A stretch of DNA of 64,000 nt from Piliocolobus tephrosceles (Eukaryota > Chordata > Mammalia > Primates > Cercopithecidae), in the NCBI RefSeq assembly GCF_002776525.5, contig NC_045441.1, positions 116,493,831 to 116,557,830 of the forward strand. The letters are read 5' to 3'. The position numbers and the translations under genes are program-made. The notes under the pieces were generated by a model. That model worked only from the letters and a program-made list of their open reading frames with translations. It was not told the DNA's origin and ran no database searches. Shown here piece by piece: positions 37,921-49,720 of this stretch; the stretch's first letter is position 1; every line of letters begins with the position of its first letter.

Positions 37921-37946
37921 ATATCTATCTATATATAGATAGATAT
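37921..37946. repeat. 26-bp perfect palindrome
   Basis: 13-base arms atatctatctata and its exact reverse complement with no spacer. AT-rich, built from TATC/GATA units. Confidence 0.97.
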
Positions 37947-37953
37947 CTGGGAA

Positions 37954-38031
37954 GGTATTTGTATATGTCATTCATTATTCCAAATGTAAGGGTATTTGTA
38001 CATTACATGTCATTCATTATTTCACATGTAA
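37954..38031 (+). repeat. Imperfect tandem duplication
   Basis: A unit of about 37-41 bp starting ggtatttgta and containing tgtcattcattatt occurs at 37954-37989 and 37991-38031. Confidence 0.85.
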
Positions 38032-40109
38032 TTTTAATCAGATCAACATAAAAGCATCTTAATATAATCAGTAATGGCACTGGTAACTTTAAATATTAAA
38101 ATCTACAATAGGGAAAAAGGAGCTTTGATTCATTGTCTCTTTTCAAATTAGCACAATCAACTTGGCACGTACCTCTAATCTTTCTGTCCAACCTCTCATG
38201 TTCTTTCTGCCTTTTCCCTTGCTTCTCACTCCCCCAACTCATGATATAACAAAGAGAAGGCTGTAGAGGGCAGAGTCAGGGTTGACAAAAAATAAATTCC
38301 AATTATTCCTTCTTCCACGTATTCAGAAACCTATAGCCTTTTATGAAAACAGTTCTATTTTTTCCCAGGATATCTACTTTTTATGTTTGCCCTGTCTTGA
38401 GCCAACTCTAATAGATTTTTCTGTTGAGTTCTGATCTGTACCTGAGATTCTTAAGAGGTATATTTGCAGACAATACTATGAAGATTTCCCAGAATTTTTG
38501 GAAACAATCTTCCTTACACCAAAAAGTAAATTGCCCAAGGAAGACTCTCCTCCCACCTAGGACTTCCTAAGAGCAGAACTGGCACTTGTAAAAACTCAGG
38601 AAGGTTGCAAAAAATTTGGAAATGGGGTTCCATGGTTTCAATATAATGTTAAATTTGAAAATTAATGCCTCAAGTTAATTGGCTCTTTCTGCCTTGAGCT
38701 GATTAGTGAACACTAGAATTCATGCTACAGCTCCCAAGCCATTTGTCTGCAATGCAGGGCTCATGTTCCAAATTCTGCTTATTGCAGTAAAAGATAGTAT
38801 GCTCACATCATTTCGTGGCCATGGTGCTACAGTGTTTCTACCGGCTTGCACGCTTCTTACAGGTAGGCTGATGTTTATTGTGTTAGTAACATAATGCTGC
38901 AACTTTCCACTGGTACACAAAGCTAGTGGTTTTCTAAAGCAGTCCTGGAATTCATTACCATGGAAACAAAAGGTATAAAAAGCTGTTTTTATCTAATAGG
39001 AAAACCTAGAGGAACTCTAAAAAAGATCAAAAGTGTTTTCAAAGTAAAGGTAGAGTCAAATACATTATAGTTTAGGCTAAAGGAGCCTTGGAAAGGAATC
39101 TCAAGGCAGGTTAACAGAGGAAGGAGGCGGGCCGTATAGTGATGGGAGAAAGCTCAGCAGCACCACTGGGAGGCTCTGAGGCTAGGACAGGGACAGGGTC
39201 GGGCTGCGGACCAAGTCTACCCCCAAAACAGTGGCTGAAAGAACCCAACACTCTCACTCTGCCAAGGTACAGGAGACATGGTTTGAACTCCAGTCTCTCC
39301 CCACAGAGGTGAAAATGAGTAGTTTGTTTTTCTGACATTAATAATATCGCATACACTCTGGTCCTAATACATCCATCCAACCATTCTAGACTCTAGATTC
39401 CAGACATGGAAACGAGAAGTAAATGAAAGAAACTTAATACGAATATGTTCATTTTATCAACTCATCATTTGATCTAGAGCTTGATCCCATGTGTTCAGGA
39501 AATGCTGTCACAGGTCCTATTTTAGTTTGGGAAAGGAGTAAGTACAAACCACAAGTATTTATTTTGGCGTTTACAGTGTTTTCCTAACATCCAAATAATT
39601 TCACCACATCCTGCCATCAGACTCAAAATAGAATTTTGGATATATTCTTTCTTCCATGGAAAACTTCCTGATTCATAAACTGCTCTGACCATCTGTAATA
39701 ATACAAACTCTTATCCAGTATCCTCCTCAGAAAACATCTGGAACAATAGGAAGCTCCATCAATGCTGCTAAAGGAATACAATGTTTCTGGAAGCCATGTG
39801 ATCATTCTGGCAGCAGGAAAGATACATGGGGTCATGGGCAGTCAGACTCCATCCCTGTACTGAGGCCACTGCCCACCATGGATGTGCTGGCCAGCCCATC
39901 TGCCATTCCAGCCAGCGATATACTGAGAGTATGAGGCTTACCGAGCTGAAGTCCTCTGCATTAAAAGGCTTAATTTTCCTGCTCAAAGGCACTCTTTTAG
40001 AATGGCAAGGAAAAATTATTTTAACTTAGAATGGGGTTAAACTAACAGCAGGACGGTGTTTAGAGAAAGGAAACCATACAGAAATAATTTGAAAATATAC
40101 CATCTAAAA
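38032..40109. other. Unannotated intronic sequence
   Basis: No confident repeat or exon. Confidence 0.4.
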
Positions 40110-40335
40110 GGCAGTAAAAAGCAATGGTTGAAAGCATGAACTTTTGAGTCCATCAGACACACAGGTTTGAATATCACATGGCCACTTACTTTCCAGGTAA
40201 CCTCAGATAAGCCTCAGTTCCTCATCTGAAAACCATAGCTATCTGACAGAATTGTGGTAAGGATCCAGTAAGATCAGGCATGTTACGTGTTTAGCATAGT
40301 GCCTGGCATATGGGAAGCTGTCAATAAACATTACC
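40110..40335 (+). repeat. MIR SINE
   Basis: 'agcctcagttcctcatctga' then 'tagcatagtgcctggcatat' and 'ctgtcaataaacattacc'. Confidence 0.88.
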
Positions 40336-42469
40336 TCTTGCACAGTTTCTGTTATAGGGAGCAGGTGATGTTTAGCCTGGAGAACTGAAGGCTCAGGAAG
40401 AACAGGGTCTTCAAACACCTGAAGGACTGTCTCGTGAAAAAGACATGCACAAGACAGGAGAATTGAGCAGAGAGATGTTTAAATCAAATCGAAGAACAAA
40501 GACAGCATTGAATCACCACCTATCAAGGGTCTTACTTCAATAGATTTTGGTTTGGATGAGAGGCATAACAGAAAACCTCAAAAATCTCTTCCAATTCTAA
40601 GGTTTCATAATTCCAAGCATTTGGAGAATGAGGAAAAATAATCACTTAAAAAAAAAAAAAAACTATTTTGTGCCAAGCTTCCTGAAACACCTTTAAAATG
40701 TCCAAATATCCATGAATCATACGGTATTATCCATTTTATTTGAAAACCATGGAACTCTACTACCAAACTCCATTCTAAGTTGTTTAAGACAAAGTACAAT
40801 GCAAAACTGCCTACTTTTCTTTCATAAAACCATTTTCTAGATGGGCATAGATTCTTTGGGGGAATTCTTATCATGCAGATATTTTACATCAAAATCTAAA
40901 CTTGTACCACTTAACTGCAATGAATTATTAATGCTATTAAACATCATAACATCTTTTAAAAATAAGGTGTTAAATATTTATTCATCAATCCTGTACCATT
41001 ACAATATTTTAGATCAGTGATTTAATATCTGAAAAAAATTATCACATACTATGCATAACACTGATCAGTAGAGGCTGAAATTTTACTGTAACTTCAATCC
41101 AAAAATACATTTTTTAATTTTAGTTCTCCATAATTCAGAGAAATAGTTAAGGGTAAATATAAGTCTTAATCAAAAATCCCTATTCTCCCAGCATGTGCTA
41201 AACCTACCCTGCTTCACATGCAGACCCTTGGCCCCAAACAATCCCAAGAGGATGTTGGCTCAGAGCAGCAAGGAGCCAACAGATGGGGCATTCAGTAAAG
41301 GAGTGGTGCCGGGTTTTTTCATTTTTGTTAGAGACGAAAGCTGTGGGAAAAATATTCTCCACTTAATCTATTTTATTTTCAGCAAGGTTTTACCTGTAAA
41401 TATTAATTTATATACCAGCAAAACTCGCTAGATGCTTGAGCTACATGAATGTAAATGAAATAAAGCTATCCAAACTAAAAAATGAAATTTCCTGTATCTT
41501 CCTTTCTCGGGCAGAGGAAAAATATCCAAGAATTTAAAATTTTATACCAGTGGTTTCAAAGACAACAAAAGATCTCATATTGAGCTCTCATTTAAATAGG
41601 TGGGGTTACCAGGGTAGAAATTACAAGTTAAAGTGTTGCAGCACAAAGAAGAAAAATAATCATTTATGCCATTTTCAATACAAAACCTATTTCCAAATCA
41701 TCAAAACTCTTTACACTTGGAATATTGTCAAATCTCCAATTTTTACCTTGCTGAGATTTATGACCACCTTTTGAAATAGAGACAGTGTGGGTATGATTAC
41801 TCCCTGTGGTTAGGAAAATGGAAGAGAACCATCAGTCCCTCAAGAATGGTGGCTTTTCTTATTGGAATGAAGCAAATTAAAGCAATTCATTTAATGCATT
41901 TAATTTCTCTCTCAGCAATTAATTGTGTATCTACATTGAGTAACAGTGTAAACAGTCAAGATATGCATGTGGCAAATGAAAAATAAAGCAAAATGTTTTG
42001 TCTTAAGTTACATGGATTCCCAGAGTGCAAAGGATGGGGAAAGGGTCAGGGGAGGGATTCTCCTAGGTTTGAAAACACTTTCCTTAAATTCAACAGCAAT
42101 TCACCTGTTTAGCTGTTCTACAATGCTGATTAAGAGGGTACAGCATTGTGCCCTCTGGGTGTTCTGTGCCCACTGGTTTGGGTTTCTACTGGGACCCCCA
42201 GTTTTGACTCCAACCTTCCTCATTTTTAATCCTTCTAGAGACTCCTAAAATAATCATTTGAAGTTTTGTCATAGCAGAGAGATGCTGTGAGAGGGGGAAA
42301 GGTTTCCACGTACTTCCACCCCCACATAGCTGAATATGAGCTGGCATCAGGTAAAAGGTTCACAGGATTCCCAGTCTTGGAAGACTCCTCCTCCTCTCCT
42401 GGCCTCAGTTTGCATACTCCTACCCATTCCTCTAAGCCCAGCCCAATCCCACAGTACTGCATGAAGCCT
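40336..42469. other. Unannotated intronic sequence
   Basis: No confident repeat or exon. Confidence 0.4.
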
Positions 42470-42836
42470 TGTGCTATGGAATGAATGTATATCCCCCACA
42501 AGAATTCATGTTGAAATCCTAACCCCTAATGCGATGGTATTTAAAGATAACATCTTTAAGAGGTAATTAACTCATAAGCATGGAGCCCTTGTAAGTGCCC
42601 TTATAAGGAGACAGGAGAGTGCTTTTCTTGTCTCTCTCAGCACCATGTGAGGATGAAATAAGGAGACAGCATCTGTAAACCAGGGAGAGGGACTTCACCA
42701 AGAACCCACCAAGCCAGTACCCTGATCTCAGAATTCTAGCTTCCAGAAATGTGAGGGGGGGAAAAAAGGCTCTTGTTTAAGCCACCCAGTCTAAGATATT
42801 CTGTTGCAACAGCCTATAACAGAGTTGATTAAGACA
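42470..42836 (+). mobile_element. MLT1-type MaLR solo LTR
   Basis: Starts 'tgtgctatggaatgaatgta', passes 'gcccttataaggagacagga' and 'gtttaagccacccagtctaa', and ends 'gagttgattaagaca'. Forward orientation, solo. Confidence 0.82.
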
Positions 42837-44133
42837 CCTTGGCTGATAACTGCAGCTTCCTTGGATGAAGTCAGCCTCTCCTTTAAACCCCAGGACCACA
42901 CTGTAGCCCTTTTTACACAGTTTTTTATTACTCGTGGTTATTTTACAGGATTTTGGTCATTTCCCCTCAACTAAAGTATAAGCAACATTGATGGCTTAGG
43001 GTCTTCTTTTCTTTCATATTATCCACTACAACGTCAAATGCGCTGCATATACCTGTTGGATGCTGCATAGACCTGTTGGTGGGTTGATTGAATATTATCT
43101 GCTTACCTGTATTACCAAGTTACAGAAGGAGAACACGTGGGTTAAATGCTAGCGTCTCTTACACTATTCTACTTCTCTTGATGGGGGAAAAAAAAAAGAT
43201 TTAGCACTTACTGGGTTTAGAAGCTATACCAGGCACTGTTCAGCACTGTCTCACAATGCTAGGATAGGACTTGACCACATTAACTCTGCATTGATTTCTT
43301 TCCCTGTGAAGTCCTTTTATATTTGAGTAAATTATCCATATTTGATTAAAATGATAATTTAATAAGGCATAATTGATATGTTTGAATTAGTCACATTTTA
43401 AACAGGTGGCACAAGATAGGTCACAGTGTGAATCAGAATACAATACATTTAGTTCCACTGTTTTTCTGATTGTCCTAAAATGAATGTGACTTCTAGAACA
43501 AGTACTTCTGAAGCCTTTAGTGCTTTCATTTCTGACATTTGTATCAGAGATGATAGGAATTAGTGTCATGTCAGCCATCTCTGGCAGAAAAAAAAATCTC
43601 CCCTCAACAAAAGTTAATATTCTTCGTCCGAAGCAGGCCTGTGTTTCTGTCCTTACCACACGTGGAAAAGAAGGGAAATTCCAACCCAAAGGACAGCAGT
43701 GAGGGCTGCCACCCACGCCTGGGGTTATTCAGCTGCTCATGCTCAACCACAACTCCATCATCAAACCCATAGCCTACGTGAGCCAGAATTGGTGATTTTT
43801 TGTCTTTCTTTTTTTTTTTGTTTTTTTGTTTGTTTGTTTGTTTTTTTAACAATTGAATCCTAAGGGTATTTTTCTTTGGGCACTGAAACATAAAAACGTA
43901 GTGCAACTTTATTTAAAAAAATAGAAAACCAATGTTTCTCTGGGTTTTCTACTTTTTTAATAAAACAGACTCTTACCATCCAACACATGGATTTGGAAGG
44001 ATAGCAGTACACCACCTTCTTAGCTCACTTGGCTGGAACATAAGCTGATGAAGTCCCAGTCTTCAAGAAAACTAGATAGCCTTGCCCTATGCCAGAGCCA
44101 ATCTAGACCTGCCATCAGTTCTGTTTCTTTTTT
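42837..44133. other. Intronic sequence with minor repeats
   Basis: Contains a 20-bp near-perfect tandem pair at about 43042-43080 (gctgcatatacctgttgg-type unit), a MIR-like piece at 43200-43260 ('ataccaggcactgttcagca') and T-rich simple sequence at 43808-43848. No exon. Confidence 0.5.
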
Positions 44134-44166
44134 CGTGTGTGTGTGTGTGAGAGTGAGTGAGAGAGA
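44134..44166 (+). repeat. (GT)n / (GAGT)n simple repeat
   Basis: CGTGTGTGTGTGTGTGA followed by GAGT/GAGA units, leading into the adjacent Alu. Confidence 0.9.
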
Positions 44167-44443
44167 CAGGGTCTCACTCTGTTTCCCAGGCTGGAATGCA
44201 GTGGTATCATCATGGCTCACTGTAGCCTCAACCACCCAGGCCCAAGTAATCCTCCCACCTCAGCCTCCAGAGTAGCTGGAACTACAAGGGAATTTTTGTA
44301 TTTTTTATAGATACAGGATCTTGTCATGTTGCTCCGGCTGGTCTCAGATGCCCAAGTTGGTCTTGAACTCCTAGGCTCAAGTAATCCACCCACCTCAGCT
44401 TCCCACAGTGCTGAGATTACAAGTGTGTGCAACCACACCTGGC
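44167..44443 (-). mobile_element. Alu with internal rearrangement
   Basis: 'agggtctcactctgtttccc' through 'caaccacacctggcc'. The part after 'gtagctggaactacaaggg' lacks some left-arm sequence and has a partly duplicated 'ctggtctcagatgcccaagt' / 'ttggtcttgaactcctaggc' region. Confidence 0.88.
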
Positions 44444-44726
44444 CCATCAGTTCTGTTTCTTGACCAATTACACCTTTAATGCTAATCTGCCTTTGTTCAC
44501 AAAATAGGGCAAGTCAGTATGAATGGCTGAGAAACTGGAGAAGAGGTACCACTCAAAATGAATATCCTCTTAATAGCAGACATAAATATCTTCCTCCTCA
44601 TTATCATCATCATAACAAACATCGTGGTGCCTCCTACAGACCAGGGATTTTGCTTAGGACTCTGAAATGTATCTTACTTGTCTTCATTAAAAACCTTATG
44701 AAAAAAGTACTATTATTAACTGGGGT

Positions 44727-45024
44727 TTTTTGTTTGTTTTGTTTTTGAGATAATCTCGCTCTGTCACCCAGGCTGGAGTGCAGAGGGGCGATCTCAGCTT
44801 ACTGCAACCCCTGTCTCCCAAGTTCAAGTGATTCTCCTGCCTCAGCCTCCTGAGTAGCTGGGATTACAAGCGCATGCCACCACGCCCGGCTAATTTTTAT
44901 ATTTTCATTAGAGACGGGGTTTCATCATGTTTGTCAGGCTTGTCTTGAACTCCTGACCTGGTGATCCATCCGTCTTGGCCTCCCAAAGTGCTGGGATTAC
45001 AGGTGTGAGCCATCGTGCCTGGCC
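44727..45024 (-). mobile_element. Alu
   Basis: 'gagataatctcgctctgtca' through 'gtgagccatcgtgcctggcc', both arms, same orientation as the preceding Alu. Confidence 0.94.
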
Positions 45025-45039
45025 TGGGTTGCTGTTTTT

Positions 45040-45160
45040 TTTAACAGATAAGGAAGTTTAAGATTTGGAGAGATTAACTATCTTTCTTAAGGTAACACAG
45101 TTAACAAGCATTATGTCAAAATTTGAACTTGGGCAGTCTGACTACAGAGCCCAACCTATT
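45040..45160 (-). repeat. MIR SINE
   Basis: 'ttaacagataaggaagttta', 'ctttcttaaggtaacacagt' and 'tttgaacttgggcagtctga': reverse MIR. Confidence 0.82.
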
Positions 45161-45662
45161 TCATATAATTCATATTAATCTATTTTACTCAAGAGCATCA
45201 GCACCACTAAATACACTAAAATAATCTATAACTTGAACAGACATCTCCTGATAACAAACATAATATCTATAAGTCACAAATAGCTAAGAAATTTACATGA
45301 GTATGGCATGGTATTTGTTCTAGAAGTAATATGAGTTCAAACACTCTGAGGTGAGATGATAAATCACTCTGAAAACTAATAGAATTGCCACCACATAAAG
45401 AAATGGTACAAGCACTAGTCGAAGCTAGAGGTCACTCTCAATCCATGTGCGAGGAAGCAAGAGTAAGACGCTAGAGCAAGAATAAGTCACCATCCACAAG
45501 TCCCAAGGGAGCTCAGTGGCACTGCAGGGGATACAGAGACAGATCCATGCTGTCCCTGAAACTGGGACTGTATTATACACCAAGGAAACCAGTCTCCCTA
45601 ATCCCAGAGGGAGCCCTGAAGAGTCTTAGAGGGAGACTAATGGCCAACATTGAGAACACATG
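45161..45662. other. Unannotated intronic sequence
   Basis: Nothing recognised. Confidence 0.4.
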
Positions 45663-45668
45663 TTTATT

Positions 45669-46370
45669 TGTGGGGAAAAGAAAGAGATCAGCCTGTTACT
45701 GTGTCTATATAGAAGGAAGTAGACATAAGAGACTCCATTTAGTTCTGTATTTGAGATGCTGTTAATCTGTGACCCTACCCCCAACTTTGTCCTTGCAAGA
45801 GACATGTGGTGTGGTGACTCAAGGTTTAATGGATATTGGGCTGTGCAGGATGTGTCTTTGTTAAACAAGTACCTGAAGGCAGCTTGCTGGTTAAGAATCC
45901 TGCCCCTCCCTGGGCAATGGAATATCTCCGGGTAAAACCCATTGTGTGCTTTGTTTACTGAGTAAGGAGAAGACCGCCTTTAGGAATAAGGTGGGGCTTG
46001 CTGGAGCAATACTGCTAAAATGTTTATGGAGATGTTCGGGTATGCATCTCAAGGCACAGCATTTTCCTTTGAACTTATTCATGTTACAGGGATTTTTGTT
46101 CTTATGTCTTACTGCTGATTTCCTCCCTACAATGATCCTATTTTCTAGCTACTCCCTTATTTTTTAGATGGTAAAGATACTTATCAATAAATACTAAGGG
46201 AACTCAGAGGCCGGTGCCAGTGTGGGTCCTCTGAAAACACAGCACTGGTCCCCTGGGCCCCGCTTTTCTTTCTCTATACCTTGTCTCTGTGTATTATTTC
46301 CTTTTCTCAAGTCTCTCGTCCCACCTAACGAGAAGCACCCACAGGTGTGGAGAGGCAGGCCACCCCTTCA
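45669..46370 (+). mobile_element. Solo LTR of an HERV-K (HML, ERVK-class) provirus
   Basis: 702 bp, TGTGGGG...CTTCA, with HML-type text 'gttactgtgtctatatagaa', 'agacataagagactccattt', a polyadenylation region 'caataaatactaagggaact' and 'tctctcgtcccacctaacga' near the end. The 6-bp direct repeat tttatt at 45663-45668 and 46371-46376 is the length expected for ERVK integration. No gag/pol/env remains. It is antisense to GRM8. I could not settle the HML subfamily. Confidence 0.9.
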
Positions 46371-46376
46371 TTTATT

Positions 46377-47182
46377 AGCTTGCTGAGCCTAATGAAGTAA
46401 TACAGCAGAGACTGGCCTCATTCTAGAAACAGATAAAAGTGGCTGTGCACAATGCCATGCGTAGACCCCTACACCTTGCCAGCGTGGTGTTCCTTATGTA
46501 TTCAAGATACATAAAGATTAGATGTATAGATGCAGGTTGTGAGGACAGTGTTTGGGGATAGAAAAAGTCCCCAATTACAGCTAAAAGAGATGTCTCTTTT
46601 GCCAGCAAGTGTGTTATATCAATTAAATGGGTAAATAAGCCCTTCCCCACTTTGAGGAAACAAGGGCCTCTTGTGACCCTCTATTGATTAAGACTGCTGT
46701 GGAACGTTATTTGCAATCGCAATGCATAATGGAAATCAGGAGGTAGCTGTCATGGTTTCTTCTGAAGACAAATTGCTGGTGGCTGAGGCATATCATAGCC
46801 TCCTTCGCCTTTTACTGTTCTCAATTCCCAATTAATGTGTATCTTACAATCTAAGTTTCTTAAATCAGTCTGCTCTACTGTCTCAAGTAGTAAAAATGCG
46901 TAAAATGGTAATCTACCTGACCCTACTTTAAGAAATAGTGTTTAAGTGACCGTTGCACTGATTATTATTCTGAGCTATGCATTACTTAATAAGGAACACA
47001 ACTTCCAAAAATGCACACAATTAAAGATAAAGCCACACAACACCTGCTCTGATTATGACCAATATGAACAGAAATCCAACCAGGTGTGTGTCAAAAGCTG
47101 CTGTCAGACAGAACATTGTTTAATCTCACTTTTGTTTTGCACACTTTGACTTGCTAAGTCAGCCAGCAAGCAATTTGTATGG
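46377..47182. other. Repeat-poor intronic block
   Basis: 46660-47160 is complex, repeat-free sequence containing 'ttatttgcaatcgcaatgca'. No exon or frame is supported. Possible non-coding conservation, untested. Confidence 0.3.
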
Positions 47183-47384
47183 AGCAGTGCTTCTCAAAGT
47201 GTGATATGCAAAAGAGCAGCATCAGCATCACCTGGGAACCATTAGCAATGGCAATTCTCAGCCCCCACACTGGGCCTCCCCGGGCCCACTGAATCAGAAA
47301 CTCTGCAAGTGGGCTCAGGAATGCGTGTTTCAACAAGCATTCTGGGTGATTTCTCGCATACTACAGTGTGATAACCATTGGACT
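47183..47384 (-). mobile_element. MER5A (hAT-Charlie) element
   Basis: 'cagtgcttctcaaagtgtga', 'atcagcatcacctgggaacc' and 'ctgaatcagaaactctgcaa': reverse MER5A, nearly complete. Confidence 0.88.
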
Positions 47385-48243
47385 GGGCACAGGACAGAAT
47401 TCAGATTTTAAGTCTTCCTAGGAAGGCATTACCTTTGGTTGCAAAAAGCTATCAGAAGAGCCCAGGGAGACACCTGTGTTAAAACTACTGCAATCTTCAG
47501 TTGTGCTGTGAACCTAAAACCGCTATGAAGTGAAGTCTGTAAAATATAAAAAACCTGCAGTCTCTAGGGTGAATGGGTAGAAAGAGCACAGTACTTTCCT
47601 CATGCAGATTTATTTACATAGACCCTGACTTATTCTAGAAAGGTTTTCAGACAATTTTGTAAACCAAAATATATAACATCCAGTCACAAACCATTCTTAT
47701 GGAAAGACTTCTCACTACTTTTCAAACAACCTCATTATTTAAAACACCGCAAACATAGGCATTTATCACTAAGTACGTTTTTAAGATGTCTTCAGTATTC
47801 ACTGCAGGATCTCAGGCCATTTGAGGCTAGGAGAAAGAAAGGAAATTTGATTTAAATTCACCAAGTTTAAAATGTGCTCCGCCCAGGAGTCATGGGGCTC
47901 CCTGAACTGTCCGAGCATATGACCACAATGCTGATGCTAAGTTACTGCATGTTTCGAAGACACGTGGCTTGGAATGTCTGCGTCCTGTGACCCTGTCTTA
48001 CAGCGAGATGCTTTTGGCAATTCACTCATCTGGCCCCTTTGTTGGTCCAAGAAAGGGTCCTATACCACCAAAATTCATTCTAGAGCTAATAGTATTCGGA
48101 TGAGGCTCTAGCATTGTTTCAACTGTTTTTCAAATAACAAATTTGTAGAGCAAAGGGAAGTAACTTGTTTATCAGAGATTTGTAAAATAAAGTATGGTCC
48201 ATCCATATGATTAAAAACCAAGCAACTATTAAAAAAATAAAGT
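47385..48243. other. Unannotated intronic sequence
   Basis: Nothing recognised. Confidence 0.4.
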
Positions 48244-48420
48244 CTTGCAGTTCTCATTCTTGATCAAACATCAGAATCACCTGGTGATCTTTTAAAACAT
48301 ACCAATGCAGGGCTCTACCCCAACCAATTTAACTGGTCCTGGCTAGGGTTTGGGTATCCAAAATTTTTAAAAGCTATGCTGGCAATGCTAACATGCAGCT
48401 GGGGTTGAGAATTACTGCAG
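48244..48420 (+). mobile_element. MER5-type (hAT-Charlie) element
   Basis: 'cttgcagttctcattcttga', 'acatcagaatcacctggtga' and 'ggggttgagaattactgcag'. The termini form the expected inverted repeat pattern. Confidence 0.82.
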
Positions 48421-48599
48421 TACATCTATATTAACCAACATGGAAATTTTCCCCAAATATATTAAGTGAAAAAGAAAGTCATAAGTCACATATCTATTAA
48501 ATCATGTGTTCCTGTGTTATTAACGGATTTATGCATTTGGAAGTGGACTTTCCTTTTATACTATTTATTGCTTAAACCTTTCAAAATGAGAATGTGTTC

Positions 48600-48790
48600 A
48601 TGTGTTTTACTTATTTTCTTTTTGATTGACAATTTATATGTATTTATGGGGCACAATATGATGGTTTATGTTTACAATATGGGGTGATTACATTGGCTAA
48701 TTAACAAATCCATCCCCTCACACTTTTTTGGTGTATGGTGAAAACATTTAAGATCTACTCTTTTAACAATTTTGAAATATACAATGCAAT
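48600..48790. repeat. Old L1 fragment
   Basis: 'atgtatttatggggcacaat' and 'ctaattaacaaatccatccc' resemble the same L1 segment seen at 9140-9330. Confidence 0.6.
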
Positions 48791-48900
48791 TTCTTAATGT
48801 TAACAATACGTTTAAATGGAAATTTGTGGGAAAAAGAGAAAGCACATGAAAATAGGAATTCTCAAAATATAATGTTTCCTTCTTTCTCCACTTCTTCCTC

Positions 48901-49283
48901 TATATTAGTCTGCTTTCACACTGCTATAAAGAACTGCCAGATACTGGGTAATTTATAAAGGAAAGAGGTTTAATTGACTTACAGTTCAGCATGGCTGAGG
49001 AGGCCTCAGGAAACTCAGAATCACGGCAGAAGGCAAAGGAGAAGCAAGACACCTTCTCCACAAGGTGGCAGGAAAGAGAAGTGCCAAGTAAAGTGGGAAG
49101 AGCCCCTTATAAAACCATCAGATCTCATGAGAACTCACTCACTATCACGAGAACCACCACCATGGAGAAAACCACCCCCATGATTCAATTACCTCCACCT
49201 GGTCTCTCCTTTGACATGTGGGGATTATAGGGATTACATTTCAAAATGAGATTTGGGTGGGGACACAAAGCCTAAACATATCA
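48901..49283 (-). mobile_element. MST-type MaLR solo LTR
   Basis: 'tattagtctgctttcacact', 'atcagatctcatgagaactc' and the end 'cacaaagcctaaacatatca'. Same family and orientation as 26499-26861, independently diverged. Confidence 0.85.
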
Positions 49284-49399
49284 CCCTCCTTCTTTTCTAA
49301 AGGAGTATACAAGAAAAATAAACAAAATTATACTTGTTTCCCATCTATTCAACACATATTTCTAACATTGAGATTGGGATGAGGGAGAGAGTAGAGAGA

Positions 49400-49720
49400 T
49401 TTGATGTATTCATTCATTCATTATTTCTCTGACAGGCCCATGCTAGGCGCTAGGAATATGGCAACAAACTAGATAGACATGGCCCCTGCCCACATGGTGC
49501 TTACAGTCTAGTGAGGGATGCAGACAAGTAGGTAAACAACCACAACACAGTGAGAGAGACACTAAGGAGAGGAAGCACAGGCTGCTTCTTTGTTACTTGT
49601 AACAAAGAGACAATCTAGTCAAGGAAAGTGAGAAAAAGATCCCCAAAGTGGAGGTGGACCTTCATCCTGGGAAAACCCCAGCCATTCAAGAGTTTTAAGA
49701 AGGGGAAAGACATTAACAAG
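49400..49720. repeat. L2-like fragment
   Basis: 'catgctaggcgctaggaata', 'catggtgcttacagtctagt' and 'gttttaagaaggggaaagac' are typical of L2-derived sequence. Confidence 0.55.

Noticed and set aside
45669..46370. Endogenous retroviral gene content
   Set aside because: Solo LTR only; no gag, pol or env sequence lies on either side.
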